Shown here: positions 10,680 through 21,012 of the stretch, in pieces | Layout: each line of letters starts with the position of its first letter | Position numbering within the stretch: the stretch's first letter is position 1 | Assembly: GCA_947650285.1 (NCBI GenBank) | Contig: CANTFL010000002.1 | Location: 248,001-312,000, forward strand | DNA: 64,000 nt | Origin: Hyaloperonospora brassicae | Lineage: Eukaryota > Oomycota > Peronosporomycetes > Peronosporales > Peronosporaceae | Direction of reading: 5' to 3' | Made by a program: the position numbers and the translations under genes | The notes under the pieces: generated by a model | Databases searched by the model: none | The model's input: the letters and a program-made list of their open reading frames with translations, nothing else | What the model was told of the DNA's origin: nothing

Positions 10680-13600
10680 TTCGAATCGTTCGCCAAGTCA
10701 ATGTATTTTCGACAGCGGTTCGAGCAGACACTTGATCAATATTCCGAGTCTTCTCACCGACCCGACCGATTGTCGAAGTGAGTGGATGACGGCCTCCACA
10801 GATGGAATTGAACTGCGGATAACCCTGCAAGGGACCGTGGACATCCAAGTTGTTGCACTTGGAGTCGTATACACTGTGATAATTCTCAATGTTCAGCACG
10901 CGGAGACCTTGAGCGTAACATCCTTTCGTACGGACAGCTTTAGGTTAAAGGTTGCGTGCTCGAATATCGAGGAGGGAGGCGCGTGTTGTCATATGGTATG
11001 AGTGGACGCCCGTCATGGAGGTGAAATGTTGCAACAACGTTTTGGTTGTCGCTGTGACGAATCGCAGCGATCGTAATCCCAAGCCACCACGAGAGACAAT
11101 GATGAATGTCATTAATCCACCTGAACATGAATCCGTCTTCGACGTTCAGTGTGGTACCTTGATAAACTTTCATCGGCGCCTAGGACATCTTTGTTTCGAC
11201 ACGGTGATCAAGATGGCCAAAGACCCGACATCAGGTATACGATTGACAGATTCAATACGTCAAAAGTGTCTGGCCTGTGCAAAGGATAATTATACCGAGG
11301 AAGCTCACTCAAAGAGAGACACGGGCATAAATTCACTAATCGACGTCATCGGGGTTGTCAATTGTTCGGATCTCAAGGGTCCCATGATCCCCCGAGATCG
11401 TTTGGAAAATCGGTACATTGTCAATTTAATTAACCACCGATCAAGTTATTGTCGAGTGTTCTTGGCCAAAACGAATGATGCAGCCGCGTTGAAGTTCAAG
11501 TTCTTCATGGCAAGCTTCGAGCGCGAGTTCAATTGGAAGACTAATGTCTTACGCACCGATGGAGGTGGCGAATATAAGACGCTTAACATTTTATGCTCGT
11601 TGGAAGGCATCTCGCGTCAAGTAAGTAAGGCGAGAAACCAAGCGAGAAACGGCAAGGTTGAATGGATGCACCGCACCATCATGAACATGGTGCGGAGAAT
11701 GATCTTCGCATTAAAACTGCCGCTCACGATTTGGGGGTAATGCTATAGAGTACGATTCTTACATACTGAACCGAAGCAAGACCAAGTCAAACCCTGGAGG
11801 TGCATCGCCCTTGGAGATTCTGACGAACAAGGGTCCCGTGCTGACAGACTTCGTAGCTTATGGGTAGAGATGCACTGTGACGAGAGACTCGACGAACAAA
11901 TCACTCGGTGAGCGAGTAAAGGCGGGCATCATCATTGGGCGAGGGAGCGAAACGAAGGAATACAAAGTATACATCCTAGTGGTAAGGTGGTCGTGGTGAC
12001 CCAACACTTTCAAAGCGTTCAAGCACCAAAGGATGACCAATATGGAAGAAAGACTTATCCTGGCCCAATAGGACGTCAGGAGGAGCCAGGACATGATCGT
12101 CAAGCGGGTACACGAGATCGTCGAGATGATATGAAGCGCGGGAAGAAGGTTCGAAAAAGTCGAAAGAAGACATGGACCAGAGAGCGCCATGGCACAAGGT
12201 CGACAATGATGAGTCAAACAAAAATGGCCGAAGCCGATACCCCGGTGGACAGTTGCGACGTGGTTAATGTAGTCATCGATCAAGAACCGAAACACTTCGG
12301 TGAGGCGATGTAGAGTAAGCATCGCAACCAATGGCAAGTGGCCATGACCGAAGAACTGGACGCACTCAAGTCAAATAACGCACGGGATATCGTGTGCCAC
12401 CAGGAAATGCAGATGTTCTACACAACAAATGAATCTACAAGACAAAGACCGACGCTAACGGGGACATCGAGCGGTACAAGGATCGTTTGGTTGTTTGCGG
12501 GAACGAACAAGTTTTTGGAGTGGACTATACCCTCAAGTTCGCAGCGGTCATGGACTTGAGGACGGTATAGCTGATCCTGGTGCTTTCGAGATACTAGAAG
12601 TTACCAGAGCGCCACGGTGATGTACGCAATGCGTACGTCAAGGCTGAATAGGACAAGCACCTGGATATTTACGTAAAGCTGACGAAGGGGATGACAGTGA
12701 AGGATAAAGGGATGAAGGACCTGAACGCGAAGATCTATAATGACCTAGCGTTGCTGTTGAAGAAGTATATATGTGGACATAAACAGGCTAGGCGGCTGTA
12801 GAGCAAATTACATGATTATAAGCTACGACAAAGCGGGTATCAGCAAAGTACCACGGACATGTGCCTATACTTTAAGTACAAGGTCAAGACATGCACGGTG
12901 GTTGGTGTCTACGTGGACGATCTGTTGGTCACAGGCACCGAACAGAGCGCTGTGGGCGACTTTTTAAAAGACACGACCTTACTATCGATCAAGGATTTGG
13001 GTATTGTAAATAAGTTCATCGGGCTACGAATTGAGCTCGACGACTCGAATGGCTATGTTCTATATCAAGAACCAACTATCGACTTGCTGTTGAGGGACTT
13101 CGGGATGGATTCAATCAATGGAGCTCGCAGCCCTATCGGAGACGAGTGCAACATAGATGACGAAGAGGACGATGAGTACCTGCCATCAAGAGGAGCGAAG
13201 AGGACCCCATTGTAAAGTCATTTCAGTCCCTAATGGGAAGCTTGATATGGCTTGAAAGATGCACTCGCCCAGACATTTGTTTTTCATTGCAAAAGGCTAC
13301 AAGACAGACGCACAAGCCAACACTTAAAGATTGGAAGACCGCAAAGCGCATCATGCGAAACCTGAAGATGTCCAAGTATTTGAAGCTGCACCTGAATGGT
13401 GATTGACATACGTCAGACTATGTGCGGATCGAGTGCTGGAGCGACGCCGATTTCGCTGCGAGCAAGGTCGAACGTAAGTCTATATCAGGGTGTGTGCTGA
13501 CTGTGGATGGTGCTGTAGTTCTGTGTCTAGGCAAGAAGTAATCGGATGTATCGCTGAGCACGATGGGGGCTAAGTTTATCTCAGCGTCGCAAGATGGTCG

Positions 13601-13890
13601 GGAGCTGCTTGTCACGTGAAAACTACTGAGCGCGTTGAAGCTACGCGTACGTGAGCCCATGCCAATGTTGATTGACAACCAAGCGGCGATCAAGCAACTC
13701 GAGCCAGAGAATAGCACGTCGAGCGCCAAGCACGTGGACATACGTTACAAATTTATATGCCATCACGCACAGAACGGAACTGTGGTGCCAATGTTTGTGC
13801 GATCTGAGGATATCCTGGTCGACATACTGACGAAGTCGTTGCCGGCGCCAAGGATGGAGGAGTTGAGGTACATGCTCAATTTGAAGCCCA
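10680..13890 (+). pseudogene. copia pol relic (protease, integrase, RT, RNase H)
   Basis: Order and motifs are those of Ty1/copia. The protease active site appears as FDSGSS near 10710. The GAG-pre-integrase/HHCC finger (HRRLGHL ... CLAC) lies near 11172-11282. The integrase core follows to about 11740 with the RTDGGGEY motif. Its C-terminal part and linker continue in other frames to about 12000. Reverse transcriptase runs from about 12330 to 13150 with the catalytic YVDDLLVTG motif near 12910. RNase H and the C-terminal tail continue to about 13890 (MGSLIWL, LIDNQAAIKQL, DILTKSL). At least six frame changes and several stops show it is dead. Confidence 0.8.
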
Positions 13891-14239
13891 CACAGGCTAA
13901 TACCGAGGAGGAGTGTCAGAAACTATCGCGTTTGTCAAGTTTCAAGGTTCAAGTGCTATACCATGGGACGGTGTCACCTGATTGGCTGATTACCGTACGA
14001 CGTGACATGTGGGACCACGACGGGGCGATCGACCAAATAGGACGTGTGGGACAGAGGAATAGCAGGACAGTTGGGAATGTGAGAGACGTAAGCCATGTGA
14101 CAGGCTGTCAAATGGGACAGGTAGAGACTGACACCATGTGTGACTTGACATGATCAAGTTGCAGTTTCCGTCTCTGGTCATGCATATCGTCGTGTTGAAG
14201 GAGGTAGTTCTAAACACTCAATATATTTTACCTATATTT

Positions 14240-14528
14240 CCTACTTCTACTGCGCAAGTGCGCCTACGTTCGTAAACATTGGGACCTTGTACAGCTAGAA
14301 ACTTCACAATCTCAGGCCCTACGGCCGCGGCCAGCTTATCAAGCGCAACCTTTTGGTCCCCGGAGAGGGGTGTGGATTGCACCATCCTCACAGAGGATCA
14401 GTCGTTACCGACTAAGGCGTAGATTGGCTACTAGTGCTGCCAAATGTAGCGGAGCTACACAGATCCTTGAGTCAGAGGAAGACTTAACGCTCAACGAGCA
14501 ACTTTGGTCCAAAGAACCCGACTCAGAG
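14240..14528 (+). repeat. copia 3' LTR, left fragment
   Basis: First part of the copia 3' LTR, aligned by eye with about 6790-7100. It stops exactly at the target duplication of gypsy copy 1 and continues at 22513. Confidence 0.6.
14524..14528. repeat. target site duplication CAGAG, left copy
   Basis: The five bases before the gypsy copy 1 left LTR are CAGAG, and the five bases after its right LTR (22513-22517) are also CAGAG. Five-bp duplications are normal for Ty3/gypsy integration. Confidence 0.9.
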
Positions 14529-14919
14529 TGTAACGGGGCAGCCCGTTACATGAAATTGTCACTTTAAGGAAAGTGACAATAAAGAATATAAAGATGGATA
14601 TTCTTTAAAACAATATCACCAAAGTGGTGATATTGAAGGGTCGACCAAAGGGTCTGTTCATTGGTTGATATCGTGATGATATCAACCCACCAATCGCCGC
14701 AAGACGCGCGCAATGAGTGGTGACGAGACGTCACCATACATGCAGTTATATTAGTATAATTGAATTAAGTCAAACGAAGAGACAGTAGTTTAAAGACTTA
14801 ATTTATTAATATAACAGTTCTACTTTTACCCTACCTACGCTTCCTCGCTTGCCACGTGTACGTCCGTCGGGGCACCCAAATCCCTTGCGTTAAGTTACGC
14901 AAGGGTGTGCCCCGTTACA
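14529..14919 (+). repeat. left LTR of gypsy copy 1 (391 bp)
   Basis: Begins TGTAACGGGGCAGCCCGTTA and ends GTGCCCCGTTACA, with TG...CA termini. It contains a series of near-perfect hairpins: 14663-14672 pairs with 14678-14687, and 14882-14890 pairs with 14897-14905. It looks identical to 22122-22512. It should carry the element promoter and polyadenylation signals; I could not pin these down. Confidence 0.95.
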
Positions 14920-14940
14920 CCTGGTAGCACTTTGTAGTCC
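14920..14940 (+). other. primer-binding stretch of gypsy copy 1
   Basis: CCTGGTAGCACTTTGTAGTC directly after the LTR. The equivalent position in copy 2 and in the dead minus-strand element reads the same with TATCA for TAGCA. Conservation across old and young elements supports a primer-binding role, starting at TGG; the tRNA is not identified. Confidence 0.5.
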
Positions 14941-14963
14941 TTCCAAGGACCACATCATCCAAC

Positions 14964-16118
14964 ATGAACATGTTGGATGAAGAAGACACCTTTCACGCCA
15001 CGCGTGAAGGGTTTACCCATTTGAGTGACATCGAATGGGGTGCGGTAGAACGAATGAGTTCTACCGTAGGCGAACTCGTCGTCAGCACCATGTTGGAGTC
15101 TCTAGACAGAGACCAACAACATGCCGCTATCGCCAAGTTCATTCAGAATGAACTTGCTCTCGAGAGGGAGAAAGTAGCCTTGCTTCACCAGCAAGGCTCT
15201 CAACAGGCCGAGCAGTTGAGAGAACTCGGTGCTCAACAGACGGAGCTGTTGAGACAGCAGCAATTCCATGCTGCTGTGGGCGGGACGGCGCATGCGCGTC
15301 GTCCCGAAGTCATGAAAGTCGACATCTCCAAGTACAGTGGAGTCCCGGAGGACTCCCTGTTACTATGGTTTGTCGAACTCGACAGAGCCCTAAGGGCTCG
15401 TCGCGTCGAAGATGAGCAAATGAAACTCACATTTGCTCAGACCCACTTGGCAGGGCGTGCCAAAACTTGGTCCCTGGGACTCGAGAGTAGCGACCCAAAT
15501 GTGTTTAGGTCGCTAGATGACTTCAAGTCCCGGCTCAGACAAACGTTTGAGCCGCCACGTGCTGAGTTCAGGGCTCGCTCAGAGCTCCTGAAACTCAAGC
15601 AGGGTAAGCGTGATGTGCACGCTTACGCACAACATATACGACTCCTTGCGAGTAGTATAACTGCCAACCCAGTACATGAACACACGTTGATTACGGTGTT
15701 CATGCAAGGGCTCGCAGAAGGGCCCGTCAGGAGCCACCTGTTCCGCCTTGAGCTGAATACGCTTGAAGAAGCGATATCAGCCGCGGAACAGGAAGACTTT
15801 AGCATGAGACAGGCTCATGCTAGCTCAAACTCTTACCGTCCACCGAGACGACAAGAGATCGGAGGTCCAGAACCAATGGACCTCTGCTATGTTGAGAGCG
15901 AGAGACCTCGCTCTACAAACAACAAGCGATTGCAGAGGTGCAATCGCTGTCAGAAGTTAGGGCACTACGCATACGAGTGTAGTGCTCCACGCCCAGTACC
16001 AAACAGTACTGAGCGAAATGGACGACCTTTTGCCAGAAAGGGCAATGGGCGTGGGTCCAGCGCTGTTGCGAAGCCGCAACAGCGAGACGGACCATCAAAA
16101 AATGGTCGGGGTCAGTAG
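14964..16118 (+). CDS. gypsy gag polyprotein, copy 1
   Basis: 384 aa, starting at ATG 14964, 44 bases inside the LTR. Residues about 110-230 form the retrotransposon gag core (LLWFVELDRALRAR, AGRAKTWSLGL, FKSRLRQTFEPP). A zinc knuckle C-X2-C-X4-H-X4-C (CNRCQKLGHYAYEC) lies near residue 330, and the tail is basic. It would assemble the particle and bind element RNA in the cytoplasm. The start codon itself sits in an 11-bp inverted repeat (14956-14966 with 14969-14979). The ORF ends 50 bp before the first pol ATG at 16169, which is in a different frame, so pol expression probably needs frameshifting or reinitiation. It is nearly identical to 44103-45257. Confidence 0.9.
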   Translation: MNMLDEEDTFHATREGFTHLSDIEWGAVERMSSTVGELVVSTMLESLDRDQQHAAIAKFIQNELALEREKVALLHQQGSQQAEQLRELGAQQTELLRQQQFHAAVGGTAHARRPEVMKVDISKYSGVPEDSLLLWFVELDRALRARRVEDEQMKLTFAQTHLAGRAKTWSLGLESSDPNVFRSLDDFKSRLRQTFEPPRAEFRARSELLKLKQGKRDVHAYAQHIRLLASSITANPVHEHTLITVFMQGLAEGPVRSHLFRLELNTLEEAISAAEQEDFSMRQAHASSNSYRPPRRQEIGGPEPMDLCYVESERPRSTNNKRLQRCNRCQKLGHYAYECSAPRPVPNSTERNGRPFARKGNGRGSSAVAKPQQRDGPSKNGRGQ

Positions 16119-16168
16119 GGGCGGAGCGCCCTACTGATCCAGCAACCTCAAGAGAATTTGCAAATCTC

Positions 16169-19100
16169 TTGACGAAAGTTGCTCCAGATACACAATCATT
16201 GTGTGTCTCTGCACCTGGTGATGACGTTTCGCTCATCACCTTGAAGTTGGAAGCGACAAATGATTTGTCGCTTCGTGCCCTAGTAGACTGTGGGGCGTCG
16301 AACAACTTTGTTCGTCGCCAGTCACTAGAGGGTCGTAGGCTCAAGTTCGTTGAGCGCGACATTCCCCTCACAAGGATGACGGTGCGCCTTGCAACAGGCG
16401 CATCGATAACCGTTGAGAAACGTGTAGTAGGAATCCACTACACGTTAGAGGGCGAACAGTACGATGATGACTTCATCGTACTAGATCTGGATGACAAATT
16501 TGATGTCATCCTGGGATTACCTTGGCTCAGAAAGTACGAGCCAAGAGTGAGCTGGCAGCATCGATCCGTGAAGATGCCTGCTGCTTGTTCATCAGATGGC
16601 CATCTGATGAACATCTTGGAGCGTCCACAAGCGTGTGGATGTTCTGCGAGTGAGTGCGATGGCCTCACTTGCGGTACGGTCGTTAGCACGACTGCACAAG
16701 ATCACAGTGTAGTTGATCACTACACTGTGGAGCAAGCTCCCGGCGGCTGTACAGAAGTACAGGCTGCGCCGAAGGTCCACCACTCGAATAAGTCGAGTGG
16801 ACCGGGACATGGATGCATGCCTAGCGGGCAGCATCTTAGAAGAAAGAAGTCTGTTGCCCCCAAGGGGCAACATGAAAATCCTAGGTCGACTGGAGAGTCG
16901 ACCGTAGAGGATCGGTTCCTGACTGTGGTTGCACAGCCACAGTCGGAAGACGTCGAGGGAATAAGTCCCCACGTACTTGAGGAAGGAATTCCTCAAGAGT
17001 CGCTTGCTGAGGGATTAGGCCCTCAGCAACCTGTGGAAGCAAGTTCCCAGGAAGAAACCGAGACGTTGAACGTCTTGGTTAATGACGGATCAAGCGTAGG
17101 CGCTTATACGCTTGATCTGATTGTGCCTCCGAAGTTGACTTCGGAGATAACTCAGTTGCCAACGCTAGAACCGAAACGGTTCTTGCGTGATCTGCGTAGT
17201 GGCAAAGTCAAGCAGATCTGCATACTCGTCACAGAGGACGAGTATGTGACCGACATTCGGTCGGCAACAGTATTTGCTGAGAACGAACGGGTTCTCAGCA
17301 GCTCATCGATGGACGAAAGTGTCCTCGATGAGAAGACTCGGATTGAGCGATACGCGTCCCAATCCTGGGAGTCACTTCAGGCAAATCCTTTGTATAAGGA
17401 TTTGATCGAATTCAGGGATGTGTTCCCTGAATCCGTACCTTGCGAGTTGCCTAAGGACAAAGGCACTCGACACGAGATCGAGCTCAAACCGGGCTCGAAA
17501 TACTGTGTCATGAAGCAGTGGCCACTGCCTCGTGAACAAGTGATAGCGATCGACAAGTTCTTTGCCGATCGCTTAGCAGCAGGCCATGTGAGGGAATCAA
17601 CATCCCCTCACAGCTCTCCGACCTTCTGTGTGCGAAAGGCCACAGGAGGGTGGCGGATAGTGCACGCATTCAACAAGTTGAATGCTGCAACGGTACCGGC
17701 TCAGACGCCGATACCGAGGAAGGACGTAATCATAGATGGTATGTCAAAGAGTACCATCTTTTCGTCCATGGATCTGATGGATGGATTCTATCAGATCCTG
17801 ATGCGTGAACGGGACGTCCCGTTCACGGCAGTGAGTACCCCCAGCGGGATGCTGTGGGAGTGGCTAGTGATGCCACAGGGGCTGAGTAATGCCCCTGCAA
17901 CATTCAACAGATGTGTAACAAATCTGTTGAGACCGGTGCGAGACTTCGCACCGAGTTACTTCGACGATGTGTTCGTCCATAGCCGGGCTATGGACGGAAA
18001 GACGGACGTTGAAGTTCACAGAACTCACGTTCGTCAGGTTCTTCAACTTATGCGCAAGCATAAGTTGTACGCCAACCTCAAGAAGTGTATATTCGCGGCT
18101 AGCGAAATACCACTTCTTGGGTGCATCGTGGGTAAACACGGCGTACGCCCTGATCCCGAAAAGATCAAGGCGATCACCGACTGGCCAGTGCCAGTCGATG
18201 TCAAGGGACTAAGGAAGTTCCTTGGTCTTGCGGCGTACTTGCACAAGTACTCGCGCAACTACGCCGAGATGACTGTTCATCTTTCTTGCTTGCTCAAGAA
18301 AAATGTCAAGTGGTCATGGAACGCTGAGTGCCAGCGTTCCTTTGAAGGTATCAAGCGGAGCTTGATGCAATCGCCGATCTTGGCGATTGCAGATCAGGAC
18401 AGACCATTTCATGTGGTCTGTGACGCCAGCGATTTCGCAATCGGCTGTGCGTTAATGCAGTTCGATGCAGATGGCGCGGAGCGCGTCATCTGTTATCAGT
18501 CGCGTCAGCTGCAAGCAGCTGAGCGTAATTACCCAGTGCATGACAAGGAACTCCTTGCCATGAAATACGCACTGGCTAAGTTTCGCGTCTATCTCTTGGG
18601 AGATAGACCGTTTGTTGTCTACACGGACCATGCGTCATTACGCACGGCCGTAAACAGCCCACACCTCTCGCAAAGAATGGCGAGGTGGCTGTCTTTCTTC
18701 GCGGAGTATAACTTCTCCGTGGAGTATAAACCGGGACGACTCAATGTCGTCGCGGATGCTCTTTCGCGCCGGCCCGATTTCGAGCCGGACGCACAATCCA
18801 ACAGTGAGGATAAGCCCACTGTTGCGACACTGTCAGTCAGTGTCCCGTCGTCAAGTTTACTTGACGACGTACGAAAGGCATACGCGGAAGATAAGGATCT
18901 TCTGCGATTGATGGATCATCTGGTGAATCCATCCAGTAAATCCATGAGGGATTTACCGGCTTTGTACCGATCCTCATCGGATCGGTATAGTACACGCAAC
19001 GGATTGCTGTACTATACAGCTGTTGCCGACGACACGCCTCGTGTCGTCGTACCCGCTCATCATGATTTGCGGTTGCGCATCATGTACGAGTGTCACGATG

Positions 19101-20032
19101 CCCCAACAAGCGGCCATCGTGGAAGGGAAAAGACTTACCTCACGGTAAGTCGTGACTTTTACTGGCCCCGCCAGTATCAGTTTGTTCGCAAGTACATACG
19201 TGCTTGCGAAGTTTGTCAACGGGTGAAGCCTAGTCCTTCATCCCGTGCGCCATTGCAGCCTCTGCCTGTTCCGACAGAGTGCTGGCAGTCCGTTTCAATG
19301 GACTTCGTCTTCGGGTTTCCCGAAGACGCTCACAAGAATAATGGTATTCTTGTGTTTGTAGACCGATTCAGCAAGATGGTCCATCTTGCTGCTGTCCCTG
19401 AGTCAATCAAGGCTCAAGGTTGTGCTCGTGTCTTTCTAGACACGGTCTTTAGACTCCACGGGTTACCCCGTGAACTCGTATCCGACCGTGACCCTCGGTT
19501 CACGGCGGAATTTTGGCAAACCGTGTTCCGTACTCTCGGAACACGATTGAAGATGTCCACTTCTGACCATCCAGAAACAGATGGTCAGACGGAACGTGCG
19601 AACCGTGTCCTCGAAGAGATTCTTCGAGGATATGTCCACTCGTTTCCGAGTTGGAGCGAATTCCTACCCATGGTGGAATTCGCCATCAATAATTCGGTGC
19701 ATGCTTCAACACAGCACACACCGTTTTACGTGAATGGCCTACGCCATCCACGAGTGCCCACCCTTATAGAGTGTAACTCTTGGATAAGGGGGGAGGGACT
19801 CGCTCGAGCAAAAACCGTTTTGGCTCTTGCTCATCACGTGTCGACGCAAACGTCGTCACGTATGATGCCGATGTCGATCAAGTCGACATCGATGAAGAAG
19901 ATCATCTCAATAATAGCGAAGACGCTATTATTGATTCGGATGATGATGACGATGCTGGTATATTCAGCATCGCCAACGATTATGTCAGCGAGGAAGAAGA
20001 CAACCTCGCTGAAGAAGAGAGCAATCTCTTAG
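16169..20032 (+). CDS. gypsy pol: protease, RT, RNase H, integrase, copy 1
   Basis: 1287-codon frame. The retropepsin site is D-C-G-A-S at residues 40-44 (Cys in place of the usual Ser or Thr), with ILGLPWL further on. Reverse transcriptase follows, with YFDD near residue 597. RNase H has VVCDASDFAIG (about 750) and YTDHASL (about 820). The integrase HHCC finger (HHDLRLRIMYECHD ... CEVCQRVK) spans about residues 960-1020, and the DDE residues lie in SMDFVFG, SDRDPRF and TDGQTERANRVLEE (about 1045, 1106 and 1142). Coding similarity stops near 19787. The last approximately 80 residues of this frame are Met/Ile/Ser/Lys-rich and non-domain, because the true continuation lies in the -1 frame. It is otherwise free of stops, as expected of a recently active copy. 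Confidence 0.9.
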   Translation: MTKVAPDTQSLCVSAPGDDVSLITLKLEATNDLSLRALVDCGASNNFVRRQSLEGRRLKFVERDIPLTRMTVRLATGASITVEKRVVGIHYTLEGEQYDDDFIVLDLDDKFDVILGLPWLRKYEPRVSWQHRSVKMPAACSSDGHLMNILERPQACGCSASECDGLTCGTVVSTTAQDHSVVDHYTVEQAPGGCTEVQAAPKVHHSNKSSGPGHGCMPSGQHLRRKKSVAPKGQHENPRSTGESTVEDRFLTVVAQPQSEDVEGISPHVLEEGIPQESLAEGLGPQQPVEASSQEETETLNVLVNDGSSVGAYTLDLIVPPKLTSEITQLPTLEPKRFLRDLRSGKVKQICILVTEDEYVTDIRSATVFAENERVLSSSSMDESVLDEKTRIERYASQSWESLQANPLYKDLIEFRDVFPESVPCELPKDKGTRHEIELKPGSKYCVMKQWPLPREQVIAIDKFFADRLAAGHVRESTSPHSSPTFCVRKATGGWRIVHAFNKLNAATVPAQTPIPRKDVIIDGMSKSTIFSSMDLMDGFYQILMRERDVPFTAVSTPSGMLWEWLVMPQGLSNAPATFNRCVTNLLRPVRDFAPSYFDDVFVHSRAMDGKTDVEVHRTHVRQVLQLMRKHKLYANLKKCIFAASEIPLLGCIVGKHGVRPDPEKIKAITDWPVPVDVKGLRKFLGLAAYLHKYSRNYAEMTVHLSCLLKKNVKWSWNAECQRSFEGIKRSLMQSPILAIADQDRPFHVVCDASDFAIGCALMQFDADGAERVICYQSRQLQAAERNYPVHDKELLAMKYALAKFRVYLLGDRPFVVYTDHASLRTAVNSPHLSQRMARWLSFFAEYNFSVEYKPGRLNVVADALSRRPDFEPDAQSNSEDKPTVATLSVSVPSSSLLDDVRKAYAEDKDLLRLMDHLVNPSSKSMRDLPALYRSSSDRYSTRNGLLYYTAVADDTPRVVVPAHHDLRLRIMYECHDAPTSGHRGREKTYLTVSRDFYWPRQYQFVRKYIRACEVCQRVKPSPSSRAPLQPLPVPTECWQSVSMDFVFGFPEDAHKNNGILVFVDRFSKMVHLAAVPESIKAQGCARVFLDTVFRLHGLPRELVSDRDPRFTAEFWQTVFRTLGTRLKMSTSDHPETDGQTERANRVLEEILRGYVHSFPSWSEFLPMVEFAINNSVHASTQHTPFYVNGLRHPRVPTLIECNSWIRGEGLARAKTVLALAHHVSTQTSSRMMPMSIKSTSMKKIISIIAKTLLLIRMMMTMLVYSASPTIMSARKKTTSLKKRAIS

Positions 20033-21012
20033 CAGTGCGCACGAAGCGCACTGCCAGACAAAACAAAGAGTCAGCAGAGAACTTCCTGCTGACTCGAGAA
20101 GCGGTAGTCCGTTTCGTTCAGGACTCCATCGCAAATGCGGTGGACCGTCAGAAACGGAACGCAGACAAGAATGGAAGAGCAAATGTTCTTTCATTTAAGG
20201 TTAACGACCTAGTACTACTGTCAACGGTAAACCTACCTGGACATGCAGTCACTAGTGTCGGCAGTAGCAAACTACTGCCGAAATACATTGGGCCATTTCG
20301 AGTGTTGCATCGCAAGGGCAATGCATACACACTCGAATTGCCACGTAGGATGCGCACGCATCCTACGTTTTACGTGGGGAGGCTTAGGTCGTACTGTCAG
20401 TACGAGCCTTCTTCTTCCGATGAAGATAGCCCCCACGTTCAAGAACATCCATCAAGTTCTTGCGTTCGCGCTCCAGACGATCCGTCTGGTCGCGCAGATA
20501 TGATACCTCGGTATTCAACCGAGATATCTCCCCGCGAGCTGTCGCCAGCTCGCCGAATAGGGAGCGGACATCCCGCTCGACCTGAAGCTGCGCCGTGGCA
20601 TAATCGGCGCGATCCCTCGCCCGATCAGCCTCGTGACCCTTGCGGTTCTTCCGCACGGTATCGGTCAAAGCGTAGCGCCGATCGCGCTCGTGCTTCAAGT
20701 CATCGCGCAATTCATCGATTGCGCGATCCATCTCGTAAGGGTCGAGATGGTGAACAGAATCATCTGGAGGAGGTCTTTCCTCCTCCACCACATCCTTTGG
20801 TGGATGCTCACGGTGATCAACGCTTTCTAGTGGAGCGTATCTTGAATCACCGTGACGATTCAGGATCAAGGACGAGCTACCTCGTCCAGTGGCGGGGGTA
20901 TCCACCCTCTTGGAACAGCTGGGAGCCCCGCTCTCAGCTGTTGATGGATGTTGAAGGTCTCGTCCGCCAGTATGACGAGACCCATCCGATGAGTCCTGTG
21001 GCCCATCGGTAA
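19788..21012 (+). CDS. gypsy integrase C-terminus and chromodomain, -1 frame, copy 1
   Basis: This frame has no convincing start of its own; it picks up where the pol frame loses homology, at the G6 run 19788-19793. It encodes an acidic Asp/Glu-rich stretch, a basic helical stretch, the GPF-type integrase C-terminal motif ([13 protein letters not shown], about 20272-20310), a polar linker, and a chromodomain ([12 protein letters not shown] ... [17 protein letters not shown], about 20823-20930). The chromodomain would bind modified histones and direct integration. The linker and chromodomain overlap the antisense ORF (20384-21991) by 629 bp. The same -1 relation exists in copy 2. Possible explanations are programmed frameshifting or a deletion inherited from a shared source. 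Confidence 0.8.

Noticed and set aside
16592..16996. Antisense frames within pol
   Set aside because: Short, different in character from the 3' antisense ORF, and without domains; shadows of the sense gene.
19788..19795. Canonical -1 slippery heptamer
   Set aside because: In the pol frame the bases are AGG GGG GAG, which does not fit X-XXY-YYZ; only a homopolymer slip is possible.
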